Part shown: one piece after another, positions 8,801-15,174 of the stretch
How the letters are laid out: the number at the start of each line of letters is the position of its first letter
Position numbering within the stretch: the stretch's first letter is position 1
Source: Noviherbaspirillum_A sp963522035
GTDB lineage: Bacteria > Pseudomonadota > Gammaproteobacteria > Burkholderiales > Burkholderiaceae_D
Direction of reading: 5' to 3'
DNA length: 16,923 bases
NCBI GenBank assembly: GCA_963522035.1
Contig: CAUQYP010000085.1
Coordinates: 1-16,923 of the forward strand
Made by a program: the position numbers and the translations under genes
The notes under the pieces: generated by a model
Databases searched by the model: none
What the model was told of the DNA's origin: nothing
Seen by the model: only the letters and a program-made list of their open reading frames with translations

Positions 8801-8918
8801 TCGGTGCATTTGCCTTTGAACGCGGATATTCTTCTTCGGATGAAGAACTGGACGCATCGGATGAAGAACTGGAACTCCTTGAATCAAGCCGCCTGATCAC
8901 CGTAATTTTATCTGCCAT
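5826..8918 (-). CDS. Giant ankyrin-repeat protein, upstream paralogue
   Basis: A 1030-residue ankyrin-repeat protein, paralogous to its downstream neighbour along the whole repeat region. Residues 1-145 are low complexity with two serine runs ending in an acidic cluster (about 15-30) and another Ser/Asp/Glu-rich part at 78-89. Repeats run from about 147 to 1022, for example EGWTALHHAASLGHIHLA and GDTPLIVAARNGHLAIV. The tail LLQQGYPAPRDS mirrors that of the paralogue. Conserved insertions include a W-x-x-(R/K)-L-Q-x-E-T-D element near 502-511 and a helical segment near 679-703 (YPALDHVIKAIVKAVP). No signal peptide, transmembrane segment or enzyme motif is visible. I chose the ATG at 8918 because AAGGAG lies eight bases before it and because the frame extended to 9140 would run through the porin terminator. 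Function is unknown; protein-protein interaction is likely, possibly with a eukaryotic partner. Confidence 0.9.
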   Translation of the reverse strand: MADKITVIRRLDSRSSSSSSDASSSSSEEEYPRSKANAPTVRTGEDRGTGSSTSSNSSTTAQRLPTAHPGYSDVSIKSSGDESDESPESAIQPYQVNRHVASGQPNPLGTSQAMTTVASRPAYTVKNLSPSRRKTLAEELRKELFDNQALIAAAKANAITKITELISASVDINRPDAEGWTALHHAASLGHIHLAMSLVENAANESARTREGYTPIMLAAKKRRCDVVEMLAAYPARLQEQSKASRSTTAQTRTNDNIRYHSAALAMADMPESDRVELLRNAVKKNDVATTARIIATGTASLEEQDEHGHTLLGLAARSGNEEMIRMLLCAGAKVDTVDANGKAPLMHAASTRHFSSLSILLQAGALASRVDNFNHSALSHAVRNDDAELLLALLDGKDAAQRIDMANLLSIAATGGKTKSVRMLLAQRADLPDADGSLSLAAMAKKGDCNAVRTLLLAGADPHHKAYDGHTAFTLAAANDQLAIVKILIGHCPSRVRVSDWTQRLQEETDSQGRTALMLAVLNRKSGMARYLLEEGADPHKTDCEGRNAILWAAAKGKPGMVTLLLGYRATHVSRDKHGNTVLLSAAETGNKKIVDLFALPSYKNSMFDMNTPNKDGDTPLIVAARNGHLAIVKSLLDKGATLLHHNHQGRSARLESAANGHREVLQLLEQREAALPKVYPALDHVIKAIVKAVPAASHVMPRLQAPQTRQADKAGNSVIHLISSNGHRQLLGNMLGSPAGQLAGPGNTAAMTSNDDGFELVGSSAQPLVSRQANTDIEILNREGLTPLCLAIRDGHFSTAQLLVEQGALVNHVSINDVTPLWLACRLTECSPGNATEQSMGDPQATPEFMVDLMLRYGAAPDEPSFQGQTPLMAASSTGDPQIVKQLINAGANVSHLDGYGLTPLMYASHSGHRSVAQILLDAGAAPNPRPGRLGALMLAAEAGHDKLVRLLVEQGAQKNQVDEQGSTALIGASKAGNLSTVKLLIALGADMKAQNNAGHDALHYAKLNGHYAVVELLQQGYPAPRDS

Positions 8919-9036
8919 GCTGGATTCTCCTTTTATATCAACCCGCGGCGCGCCCATGGGTCGGCGCGGTTCGAAACGACCGGCGCTTCGTGGCGGGCTT
9001 CGAAGGTGAGGTTCCAAGCAGAAAGGAATCAATTCT

Positions 9037-9061
9037 CGTTTGTTCGCATGCCGGACAAACG
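9037..9061. promoter_or_regulatory. Operator-like dyad upstream of the ankyrin pair
   Basis: CGTTTGT at 9037-9043 is matched by its exact reverse complement ACAAACG at 9055-9061. Allowing one mismatch the arms extend to ten bases (9037-9046 and 9052-9061). It sits between the porin terminator and the start of the first ankyrin gene, about 120 to 143 bases before that start, where the promoter of the ankyrin pair would be expected. No convincing -35/-10 pair could be assigned. Confidence 0.4.
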
Positions 9062-9064
9062 CAT

Positions 9065-9102
9065 AAAAAAAGCCCCGCAAGTCGCTTGACCGCGGGGCTT
9101 TT
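9065..9102 (-). terminator. Intrinsic terminator of the porin gene
   Basis: On the minus strand an 11-bp perfect stem (AAAAGCCCCGC with GCGGGGCTTTT, plus-strand arms 9068-9078 and 9092-9102) with a 13-base loop is followed by a run of seven U, counting from inside the stem. It begins about 60 bases after the porin stop codon. The A-rich side also makes it plausible as a terminator in the other direction, but no plus-strand gene needs one. Confidence 0.9.
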
Positions 9103-9117
9103 ATATTCACAACATCC

Positions 9118-9141
9118 CATGAACGCACAGGTGCGTTCATG
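9118..9141. promoter_or_regulatory. Long near-perfect palindrome after the porin gene
   Basis: CATGAACGCAC at 9118-9128 is followed by two bases (AG) and then the exact reverse complement of the arm at 9131-9141. It lies 20 bases after the porin stop and before the terminator. A two-base centre is poor for an RNA hairpin loop, so a protein-binding DNA site or a 3'-end processing element is as likely. Role not known. Confidence 0.5.
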
Positions 9142-9161
9142 CGGCGTCGAACGTCACATCA

Positions 9162-10253
9162 TCAGAAACGATGACGCACGCCCAGTGCCAGGCTCTGCTC
9201 GTTTTCAAAGCTGCTGACCTTGTCGTTGAGCAGGAACGCATACAGCTCGGTGCGCTTGGACAGGCTGTAGTCGTAGCCGACCGAGTAGGTGGTGCGGCGA
9301 CGCTCGTCGAAGGCGTTGCTGGTGCGGCGGGTCTGGGCGACGGCGCCCAGGATCTTGCCGGCGGCGCCGGTCGGGATCGACACGCCCAGGGTGCCGGTCT
9401 TGTCGCGCAGGTCGACGTCGTGCTTGGCCTGGTCGTAGGTGGCGAACACCTTCACGACATTGAAGTTGTAGGCGCCGCCGATCAGCCACAGTTTTTGCTC
9501 GGCTGCGGTGACGTTGGTGGTAGCGGTTACCGGGATGGACTTGACGATGCTCGGGCCGCTTACCGTGTTGTCGACCGGGTTGTTGACTTCGACGTCATGG
9601 TAGGCAACCGTCAGGGACAGCGGGCCGTTGAAGTACAGCACATTGCCGCCGACGTTTTTCTTGCCGGCGCCGCCGACCTGCTCGCCGAGCTGGTAATACA
9701 CGTTTGCCGTCAGGCCGCCGATCGAAGGCGTGGTGTAGCGGATGGCGTTGCTCCAGCCGGTGTCGCCGGCAAAGCTGTTGGTCCAGGCATTGGTGCTGAC
9801 AGCCTTGTGCAGGACCAGCGGCGACAGTGCAAACGAGTCGCCGACCGGGTTGAACAGGAATACCGGCAGGGTGACTGGAGAAATGCTGCGACCCAGGGTC
9901 ACGGCGCCGAAGCTGCCGGACAGGCCGACGTTGGCGTCGCGGGCAAAGAAGGTGTCGCCATTGAAGCGGCCCGAAGAGCCGCTGTCGCCGCGGAAAAACG
10001 CGCCGAGCGTAAACGTGGCTTTCAATCCGCCGCCCAGGTCTTCCGCACCCTTGAAGCCCAGGTAGGAAGTCGACATGCCGCCGCTGTCCAGTTTGGTGGT
10101 ACGGCCGGTGTCGCCGCTGTTCTTCATCGAACCGACGTACACGTCGTAGATGCCTTCGACATTGACGCTGGTCTGCGCAAGCGCCGGGCTGGCGAACGCC
10201 GCTGCGATTGCCGTGGACAACAACAGCTTGACGAGGGTGGGTTTGAATTGCAT
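9162..10253 (-). CDS. Outer-membrane porin, Gram-negative trimeric type
   Basis: A 363-residue general porin of the Burkholderia/Neisseria type. The N-terminus is a clear signal peptide: Lys at 4 and 9, a hydrophobic stretch, and ALA before the probable cleavage after residue 26. The mature part begins QTSVNVEGIYDVYVG and shows the usual alternating beta-strand pattern, with SYLGFKGAEDLGGGLKATF and the ANVGLSGSFGAVTLGRS segment typical of this family. It ends in a strand finishing HRF, with the C-terminal Phe recognised by the outer-membrane assembly machinery. It should form a trimeric channel for small hydrophilic solutes. A GGAG sequence five bases before the ATG supports the start. Its position between the purine operon and the ankyrin genes might point to uptake of purine-related solutes, but such porins are common and the link is only suggestive. 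It has its own terminator and a separate AT-rich upstream region. Confidence 0.95.
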   Translation of the reverse strand: MQFKPTLVKLLLSTAIAAAFASPALAQTSVNVEGIYDVYVGSMKNSGDTGRTTKLDSGGMSTSYLGFKGAEDLGGGLKATFTLGAFFRGDSGSSGRFNGDTFFARDANVGLSGSFGAVTLGRSISPVTLPVFLFNPVGDSFALSPLVLHKAVSTNAWTNSFAGDTGWSNAIRYTTPSIGGLTANVYYQLGEQVGGAGKKNVGGNVLYFNGPLSLTVAYHDVEVNNPVDNTVSGPSIVKSIPVTATTNVTAAEQKLWLIGGAYNFNVVKVFATYDQAKHDVDLRDKTGTLGVSIPTGAAGKILGAVAQTRRTSNAFDERRRTTYSVGYDYSLSKRTELYAFLLNDKVSSFENEQSLALGVRHRF

Positions 10254-10284
10254 GACTTCTCCGGGTTGCTTACAGCAGTTTAAA

Positions 10285-10299
10285 AAACAAGACTTGTTT
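10285..10299. promoter_or_regulatory. 15-bp dyad in the porin leader region
   Basis: AAACAAG and CTTGTTT flank a single base, forming a 15-bp dyad about 32 to 46 bases before the porin start. It lies in a noticeably AT-rich intergenic region (about 10280-10420), which probably contains the porin promoter. I could not settle on a -35/-10 pair. The dyad may be an operator or a leader hairpin. Confidence 0.35.
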
Positions 10300-10469
10300 G
10301 GGAGCTCGACAAGGAATCGAACAATTGCTGTTAAAGCAAATGTGATGCCATATGTTGATGATTAGTATTTTTTCATAGTGGCCGATAATCGTCACATTTT
10401 TTCTGTCTCATTTTTGCACCGCCAGCATGCATGCGCTGCTATCTGATGGTGCAGCGCACACAAAACCTT

Positions 10470-10506
10470 GCCCGTTTCGGCTGCTGGGCCAGCGGCCGAA
10501 ACGGGC
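10470..10506 (-). terminator. Strong hairpin after guaD, probable operon terminator
   Basis: GCCCGTTTCGGC at 10470-10481 pairs perfectly with 10495-10506, and four more pairs (one G-U) extend the stem to 16 bp around a five-base loop. It begins 15 bases after the guaD stop. On the minus strand it is followed by AAGGTTTTG, a weak U-run, so termination is likely but could be partial. Confidence 0.65.
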
Positions 10507-10521
10507 TTGAACAAAACGGGT

Positions 10522-11835
10522 TCAAGTCGCGGATTCAGAGCGCGTATGCAGCAGCTTTCCTGCTGAATACGTCGCATAAACTGTGCGGTCGTCGCCCAAA
10601 AGTGCGAGGGCAAAAAGCAGCTCTTCGAGCGCCTCGAAATGGTTCGTGCGACGTGCAAGTAATGGCGTGCACTGTGGGTCTAAAACAACAAAGTCGGCTT
10701 CATTGCCCGGCATGAAGCTGCCTACCGTGCCTTCCAGGCCCATGCTGCGTGCGCCGCCCAGCGTGGCGAGATAAAACATGCGCAGCGCCGGCAGGTAGGT
10801 GCCGCCCATGCGGGCGACCTTGTAGATCTCGTTCATCACCCGCAGCATGGAAAACGAGGTGCCGCCGCCGACATCGGTCGCCAGCGACAGCGACATGCGC
10901 ACCGCGTCGGCGGACGCGAAGTCGAACAGGCCGCTGCCGAGGAACAGGTTGGAGGTCGGGCAGAGTGCGGCGGCTGCGCCGGTTTCGACCATGCGAGCGC
11001 GGTCGGCGTCATCGAGGTAGATGCAGTGGCCGTACATCGCGCGCTTGCGCAGCAGGCCGTAGCGGTCATAGACGTCGAGATAGCTGCGCGCCTCCGGGTA
11101 CAGCGTCCTGACCCAGGCGATCTCGTCGGTGTTCTCGGCGACATGGCTCTGGATGTAGGTGTCCGGGTAGGCGCGCGCCAGTTCGCCGGTCAGCGCCAGC
11201 TGCGCCTCGGTCGAGGTCGGCGCAAAGCGCGGCGTCAGCGCATAGGCCTGCCGGCCCTTGTTGTGCCAGCGCTGTATCAGCGCCTCGCTGTCGCGCGCGC
11301 CGCTTTCGGCGGTGTCGGCCAGGTAGGGCGGGCAATTGCGGTCCATCATGACCTTGCCGGCCACCATGCGCACATTGCGCGCGCTGCTCTCGGTGAAGAA
11401 GGCGTCGACCGACTCCGGGTGCACGGTGCAGTACACCATGGCCGTGGTGGTGCCGTTGCGCGCCAGCTCGTCGAGGAAGAAGCGGGCGACGTCGCCGGCA
11501 TGTTCCGGGTCCTGGAACTTGCGTTCGGTCGGGAAGGTATAGGTTTCCAGCCAGGGCAGCAGGCCGGGTGCGGGCGACGCGATCATGTCGCTCTGCGGGT
11601 AATGGATATGCGTGTCGATGAAGCCCGGCATGATCAGCTTGCCGCGCAGGTCGTGCACGGCAGCGCCTTCCGGCAGGCTGGCCGCCAGCTGCGCATGGTC
11701 GCCGGCGGCGACGACGCGGCCGTCGTCGACGACCAGCAGGCCGTCCTCGTGCCAGTGGTAGGCGTCGCCGGCGAAGGCGGGGTCGTCATTGAAATGCAGC
11801 ACACCGCCGCGGTATGCCTGGACTTGACTGTTCAT
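10522..11835 (-). CDS. guaD: Guanine deaminase
   Basis: A 437-residue guanine deaminase of the amidohydrolase superfamily. It hydrolyses guanine to xanthine and ammonia in the cytoplasm, supplying the substrate of the xanthine dehydrogenase encoded just upstream. The zinc site is complete: PGFIDTHIHYPQ with His 76 and His 78, QSHVAENTDE with His 231 and Glu 234, YGHC with His 270, and TDVGGG with Asp 321. TPRFAPT near 201-207 carries the arginine typical of GuaD substrate binding, and LETYTFPTE near 96-104 is a further GuaD signature. Length is normal for the bacterial enzyme. The ATG overlaps the xdhC stop by four bases (ATGA), which implies translational coupling and membership of the xdh operon. 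A strong hairpin follows. Identification is secure. Confidence 0.96.
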   Translation of the reverse strand: MNSQVQAYRGGVLHFNDDPAFAGDAYHWHEDGLLVVDDGRVVAAGDHAQLAASLPEGAAVHDLRGKLIMPGFIDTHIHYPQSDMIASPAPGLLPWLETYTFPTERKFQDPEHAGDVARFFLDELARNGTTTAMVYCTVHPESVDAFFTESSARNVRMVAGKVMMDRNCPPYLADTAESGARDSEALIQRWHNKGRQAYALTPRFAPTSTEAQLALTGELARAYPDTYIQSHVAENTDEIAWVRTLYPEARSYLDVYDRYGLLRKRAMYGHCIYLDDADRARMVETGAAAALCPTSNLFLGSGLFDFASADAVRMSLSLATDVGGGTSFSMLRVMNEIYKVARMGGTYLPALRMFYLATLGGARSMGLEGTVGSFMPGNEADFVVLDPQCTPLLARRTNHFEALEELLFALALLGDDRTVYATYSAGKLLHTRSESAT

Positions 11836-12821
11836 GCGTGTTGCTTCTTTCTGTACGGGGTTTCAATGCGGTTGGCCTGCTTGGCCTGCCACACCTGCAG
11901 CAGCTGTGCCGCAACCGAGATGGCGATGACCGCCGGCTCCTTGCCGGCGATGCCTTGCAGGCCGATCGGGCAGACCATGTCGGCCAGGCGCAGGGCGGGA
12001 ATGCCGCGCTGCTGCAGCCTGCGCTCGAACTGCACGCGCTTGGTGGCCGAGCCGATCAGGCCGAACCAGCCGATGTGCTCGCGCTTCAGGATGGCTTCCG
12101 CCAGCGCCTGGTCCAGCGGATGGCTGTGGGTCATGACCAGGTAGCTGGCGTCGTCGGGCGCTGCCGCCACCACGGCTTCCGGCGTGTCGGTGGCTTCGAC
12201 CGTGACGTTAGGCGGCAGGGACGCCGGGAACATGTCGGCGCGCTCGTCTATCCAGGTGATGTGGCAGGGCAGCGCGGCCATGGCCTGGACGATGGCGGCG
12301 CCGACGTGGCCGGCCCCGAACAGGTAGAGCCGCGCCGCTGGCGGCCGGCAGGCGTCTTCCAGCCAGCGTGCGCCGTGTTCGTCCTGCCACAGGTGGGTGT
12401 CTTCGGCCTCGCCTGCCAGCGACGGCGGCGCGGCGCAGTCCAGCGGCAAGCGGCGCACGACGGCTTCATTGCGCGCGAGGCTTTCCCTGATGGCTTTGAA
12501 ATGCGCATGGCCGGCGGCATCGACGCGCTCGAACGCCAGGAACGCGACGCCGCCGCAGCACTGGCCCAGCGTCGGCCCGAGCGGCAGCCGTTGCAGCCGC
12601 CGCTGCGCGGACAGTTCCTGCGCCGGCTGCGCCAGCATCTCGCGGGCGACCGCGGTGGCGACGAATTCGAGATGGCCGCCGCCGATGGTGTCGGCCAGCG
12701 CGTCGGCGCCGACCAGCATCTTCGCGCCGGCTTCGCGCGGCACCGAGCCTTCGGCGCGGGCGACCGTCACCAGGATCGCGGGCGCGCGCTGTTCCAGCAA
12801 GGCGTTGAGCCAGGCGTGCAT
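11832..12821 (-). CDS. xdhC: XdhC, molybdenum cofactor chaperone of xanthine dehydrogenase
   Basis: A 329-residue XdhC protein. In the studied Rhodobacter capsulatus system XdhC binds molybdenum cofactor, promotes its sulfuration and delivers it to the XdhB subunit; it is not part of the final enzyme. Visible marks are GSVPREAGAKM near the N-terminus, IGGGHLE, GQCCGGV with the cysteine pair expected to contact the cofactor, a Rossmann-like LFGAGHVGAAIVQAM, VMTHSHPLDQAL, FGLIGSATKR and a C-terminal CPIGLQGIAGKEPAVIAISV. The start at 12821 is chosen because it gives the standard N-terminus (MHAWLNALLEQ) and lies four bases after the xdhB stop; the longer frame to 13022 would overlap xdhB by 197 bp with an Arg/Pro/Ser-rich, non-family sequence. 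A CAGGGG sequence precedes it. It overlaps guaD by four bases. Confidence 0.95.
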   Translation of the reverse strand: MHAWLNALLEQRAPAILVTVARAEGSVPREAGAKMLVGADALADTIGGGHLEFVATAVAREMLAQPAQELSAQRRLQRLPLGPTLGQCCGGVAFLAFERVDAAGHAHFKAIRESLARNEAVVRRLPLDCAAPPSLAGEAEDTHLWQDEHGARWLEDACRPPAARLYLFGAGHVGAAIVQAMAALPCHITWIDERADMFPASLPPNVTVEATDTPEAVVAAAPDDASYLVMTHSHPLDQALAEAILKREHIGWFGLIGSATKRVQFERRLQQRGIPALRLADMVCPIGLQGIAGKEPAVIAISVAAQLLQVWQAKQANRIETPYRKKQHA

Positions 12822-12825
12822 GGCT

Positions 12826-15174
12826 TTAACCCCTGGCGGCGGCGCGCACCGCATCGACCGCGTCGAGAATGGCTTCGCCGGTGGCCGGCGCGCGCAGCGG
12901 CGGGTTGAGCTTGTAGTCCGCCACGCTGGCAACGGCGTCGCGGATCGCGAAGAACACCGAGAACGGCAGCAGCAGCGGCGGCTCGCCGGTGGCCTTGGAG
13001 CGGTGGATGCTGTCGGTGACATTGCTGTTCCTGAACAGCTTCATGGAGAACGCATCCGGGCAGTCGGACACCGCCGGGATCTTGTAGGTCGACGGCGCAT
13101 GCGTCATCAGCTTGCCAGCAGCATTCCACCACAGTTCCTCGGTGGTCAGCCAGCCCATGCCCTGGATGAACGCGCCCTCCACCTGGCCGATGTCGATGGC
13201 CGGGTTCAGCGAATTGCCGGCGTCGTACAGGCCGTCGGCCTGCAGCAGCTTCCATTCGCCGGTCAGCGTATCGACCAGCACCTCGGCCACCGCCGCGCCG
13301 TACGCGTAGTAGGAAAACGGATGCCCGGTCATGGTCTTGCTGTCCCAGTGCAGGTCGGGCGTGGCGTAGAAGCCGTCCGACCATAGCTGCACCCGCGCCA
13401 GGTAAGCCTGCGCGACGATTTCGACGAAGGGATGGACCTCGCCATTCACATGCACACGGTCGCCGGCGAAGCGCACGTCTTCCGGCGTGCCGCCGTAGCG
13501 GCTGCTGGCATACAGCGCCAGCCGCTCGCGCACCTGGCGCGCCGCGTTCTGCGCGGCCTTGCCGTTGAGGTCGGCGCCGGTCGACGCCGCGGTGGCCGAG
13601 GTGTTGGCGATCTTGCTGGTGTCGGTGGCGGTGGCGCGCACCCGGTCGAGCGACACGCCGAGTTCATGCGCGACCACCTGCATCACCTTGGTGTTCAGGC
13701 CCTGGCCCATCTCGGTGCCGCCGTGGTTGACCAGCACCGAGCCGTCGACATACACGTGCACCAGCGCGCCGGCCTGGTTCAGGTGGCTGACATTGAAGGC
13801 GATGCCGAACTTGACCGGCGTGATGGCGATGCCTTTCTTCAGCACCGGGCTGGCGGCGTTGAACGCGCGGGTCGCCTCGCGCCGCGCGCGGTAGGCGCTG
13901 CCGGCTTCCAGTTCCGCCACCAGTTCATGGATCACGTTGTCCTCGACCTTCTGGCCGTAGGGCGTGACATTGCGGCCTTCGGCGTCGTTGCGGCCGTAGA
14001 AGTTGGCCTTGCGGATGTCGAGCGGGTCGCGCCCGAGTTCGCGGGCGATGTCGTCGATCAGGTACTCGATGGCGATGGCGCCCTGCGGCCCGCCGAAGCC
14101 GCGGAACGCGGTGTTGGACTGGGTGTTGGTCTTGCCGCACAGCGCGCGGATTTCGACGTCGGACAGGTAGTAGGCATTGTCGAAGTGGCAGACCGCGCGG
14201 GTGGCGACCGGGCCGGACAGGTCGGCCGAATAGCCGGCGCGGCTGACCATCTCGATCCGCGCGCCCAGGATGCGGCCGTCGTCGTCGTAGCCGAGTTCGT
14301 AGTCGTAGAAGAAGCAGTGGCGCTTGCCTGTGACGATCATGTCGTCGTCGCGGTCGGCGCGCAGCTTGATCGGGCGCTTCAGGCGCGCCGCGGCGATGGC
14401 GGCGGCAGCGGCCCACAGCGCCGACTGCGACTCCTTGCCGCCGAAGCCGCCGCCCATGCGCCGGCATTCGACCCGCACCTGGTGCGAGGACCAGCCCAGC
14501 GCATGGGCGACGACATGCAGCATCTCCGACGGATGCTGGGTCGAGCATTGCACCAGCATGCCGCGGTCTTCCTGCGGGATCGCGTAGGCCACCTGGCCTT
14601 CGAGGTAGAACTGCTCCTGGCCACCGACGTTCAGCGTGCCGCGCAGCACATGCGGCGCGGCGGCCAGCGCACCTTGCGCGTCGCCGCGCCTGAGCTGCAT
14701 CGGCGGCAGCACGAAGGACTGGGCGTCGCGCGCGGCTTCCGGCGTCAGGATGGCCGGCAGCTCGTCGTAGTCGACCTGCGCGGCGCGCACTGCGCGGCGG
14801 GCGTTGTCATGGCTGTCGGCCACCACCATGAACAGCGGCTGGCCGACATACTGCACCAGGCCGTCGGCCAGGATCGGGTCGTCGTGGAGGATGGGGCCGC
14901 AGTCGTTGAGGCCGGGGATGTCCTTTGCGGTCAGCACCGCGACCACGCCCGGCGCGCTGCGCACGCGCTCGAGGTCCATGCCGCCCACGTTGGCATGCGC
15001 CTTCTGCGACAAGCCCAGCGCCGCATGCAGCGTGCCCTGCAGTTCCGGCAGGTCGTCGGTGTAGTTGGCATCACCGCTCACATGCAGCACGGCCGATTCA
15101 TGCGGGCTCGGCTTGCCGACCGCGGCCCAGTCTGCGGCGGTTTCGGCGAGGAAGGTCTCGGTCTGGATATTCAT
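12826..15174 (-). CDS. xdhB: Xanthine dehydrogenase, molybdopterin subunit XdhB
   Basis: A 782-residue large subunit that carries the molybdenum cofactor and oxidises hypoxanthine and xanthine to urate. Conserved elements are STQ (Gln 213), GGGFGGKE (Glu 248), a conserved Arg 326, AFRGFGGPQG (Arg 358), the EMGQGL loop and GEPP near 730-733 (Glu 731). Counting from the motifs, Glu 248, Arg 326 and Arg 358 keep the same spacing as bovine Glu 802, Arg 880 and Arg 912, and Glu 731 stands for the catalytic Glu 1261. This supports a true xanthine dehydrogenase rather than an aldehyde or nicotinate oxidase relative. It forms a heterotetramer (two XdhA, two XdhB). The ATG overlaps the xdhA stop (ATGA), with ACGGAGA eight bases before it. 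Confidence 0.97.
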   Translation of the reverse strand: MNIQTETFLAETAADWAAVGKPSPHESAVLHVSGDANYTDDLPELQGTLHAALGLSQKAHANVGGMDLERVRSAPGVVAVLTAKDIPGLNDCGPILHDDPILADGLVQYVGQPLFMVVADSHDNARRAVRAAQVDYDELPAILTPEAARDAQSFVLPPMQLRRGDAQGALAAAPHVLRGTLNVGGQEQFYLEGQVAYAIPQEDRGMLVQCSTQHPSEMLHVVAHALGWSSHQVRVECRRMGGGFGGKESQSALWAAAAAIAAARLKRPIKLRADRDDDMIVTGKRHCFFYDYELGYDDDGRILGARIEMVSRAGYSADLSGPVATRAVCHFDNAYYLSDVEIRALCGKTNTQSNTAFRGFGGPQGAIAIEYLIDDIARELGRDPLDIRKANFYGRNDAEGRNVTPYGQKVEDNVIHELVAELEAGSAYRARREATRAFNAASPVLKKGIAITPVKFGIAFNVSHLNQAGALVHVYVDGSVLVNHGGTEMGQGLNTKVMQVVAHELGVSLDRVRATATDTSKIANTSATAASTGADLNGKAAQNAARQVRERLALYASSRYGGTPEDVRFAGDRVHVNGEVHPFVEIVAQAYLARVQLWSDGFYATPDLHWDSKTMTGHPFSYYAYGAAVAEVLVDTLTGEWKLLQADGLYDAGNSLNPAIDIGQVEGAFIQGMGWLTTEELWWNAAGKLMTHAPSTYKIPAVSDCPDAFSMKLFRNSNVTDSIHRSKATGEPPLLLPFSVFFAIRDAVASVADYKLNPPLRAPATGEAILDAVDAVRAAARG

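Noticed and set aside
8919..9140. A 74-residue N-terminal extension of the upstream ankyrin protein beginning at 9140
   Set aside because: It would be translated through the porin terminator, has no ribosome binding site, and is unlike the paralogue. The ATG at 8918 has a good AAGGAG.
12822..13022. A longer xdhC start at 13022
   Set aside because: The extra residues overlap xdhB, are Arg/Pro/Ser-rich, and are not part of the XdhC family. The standard N-terminus begins at 12821.
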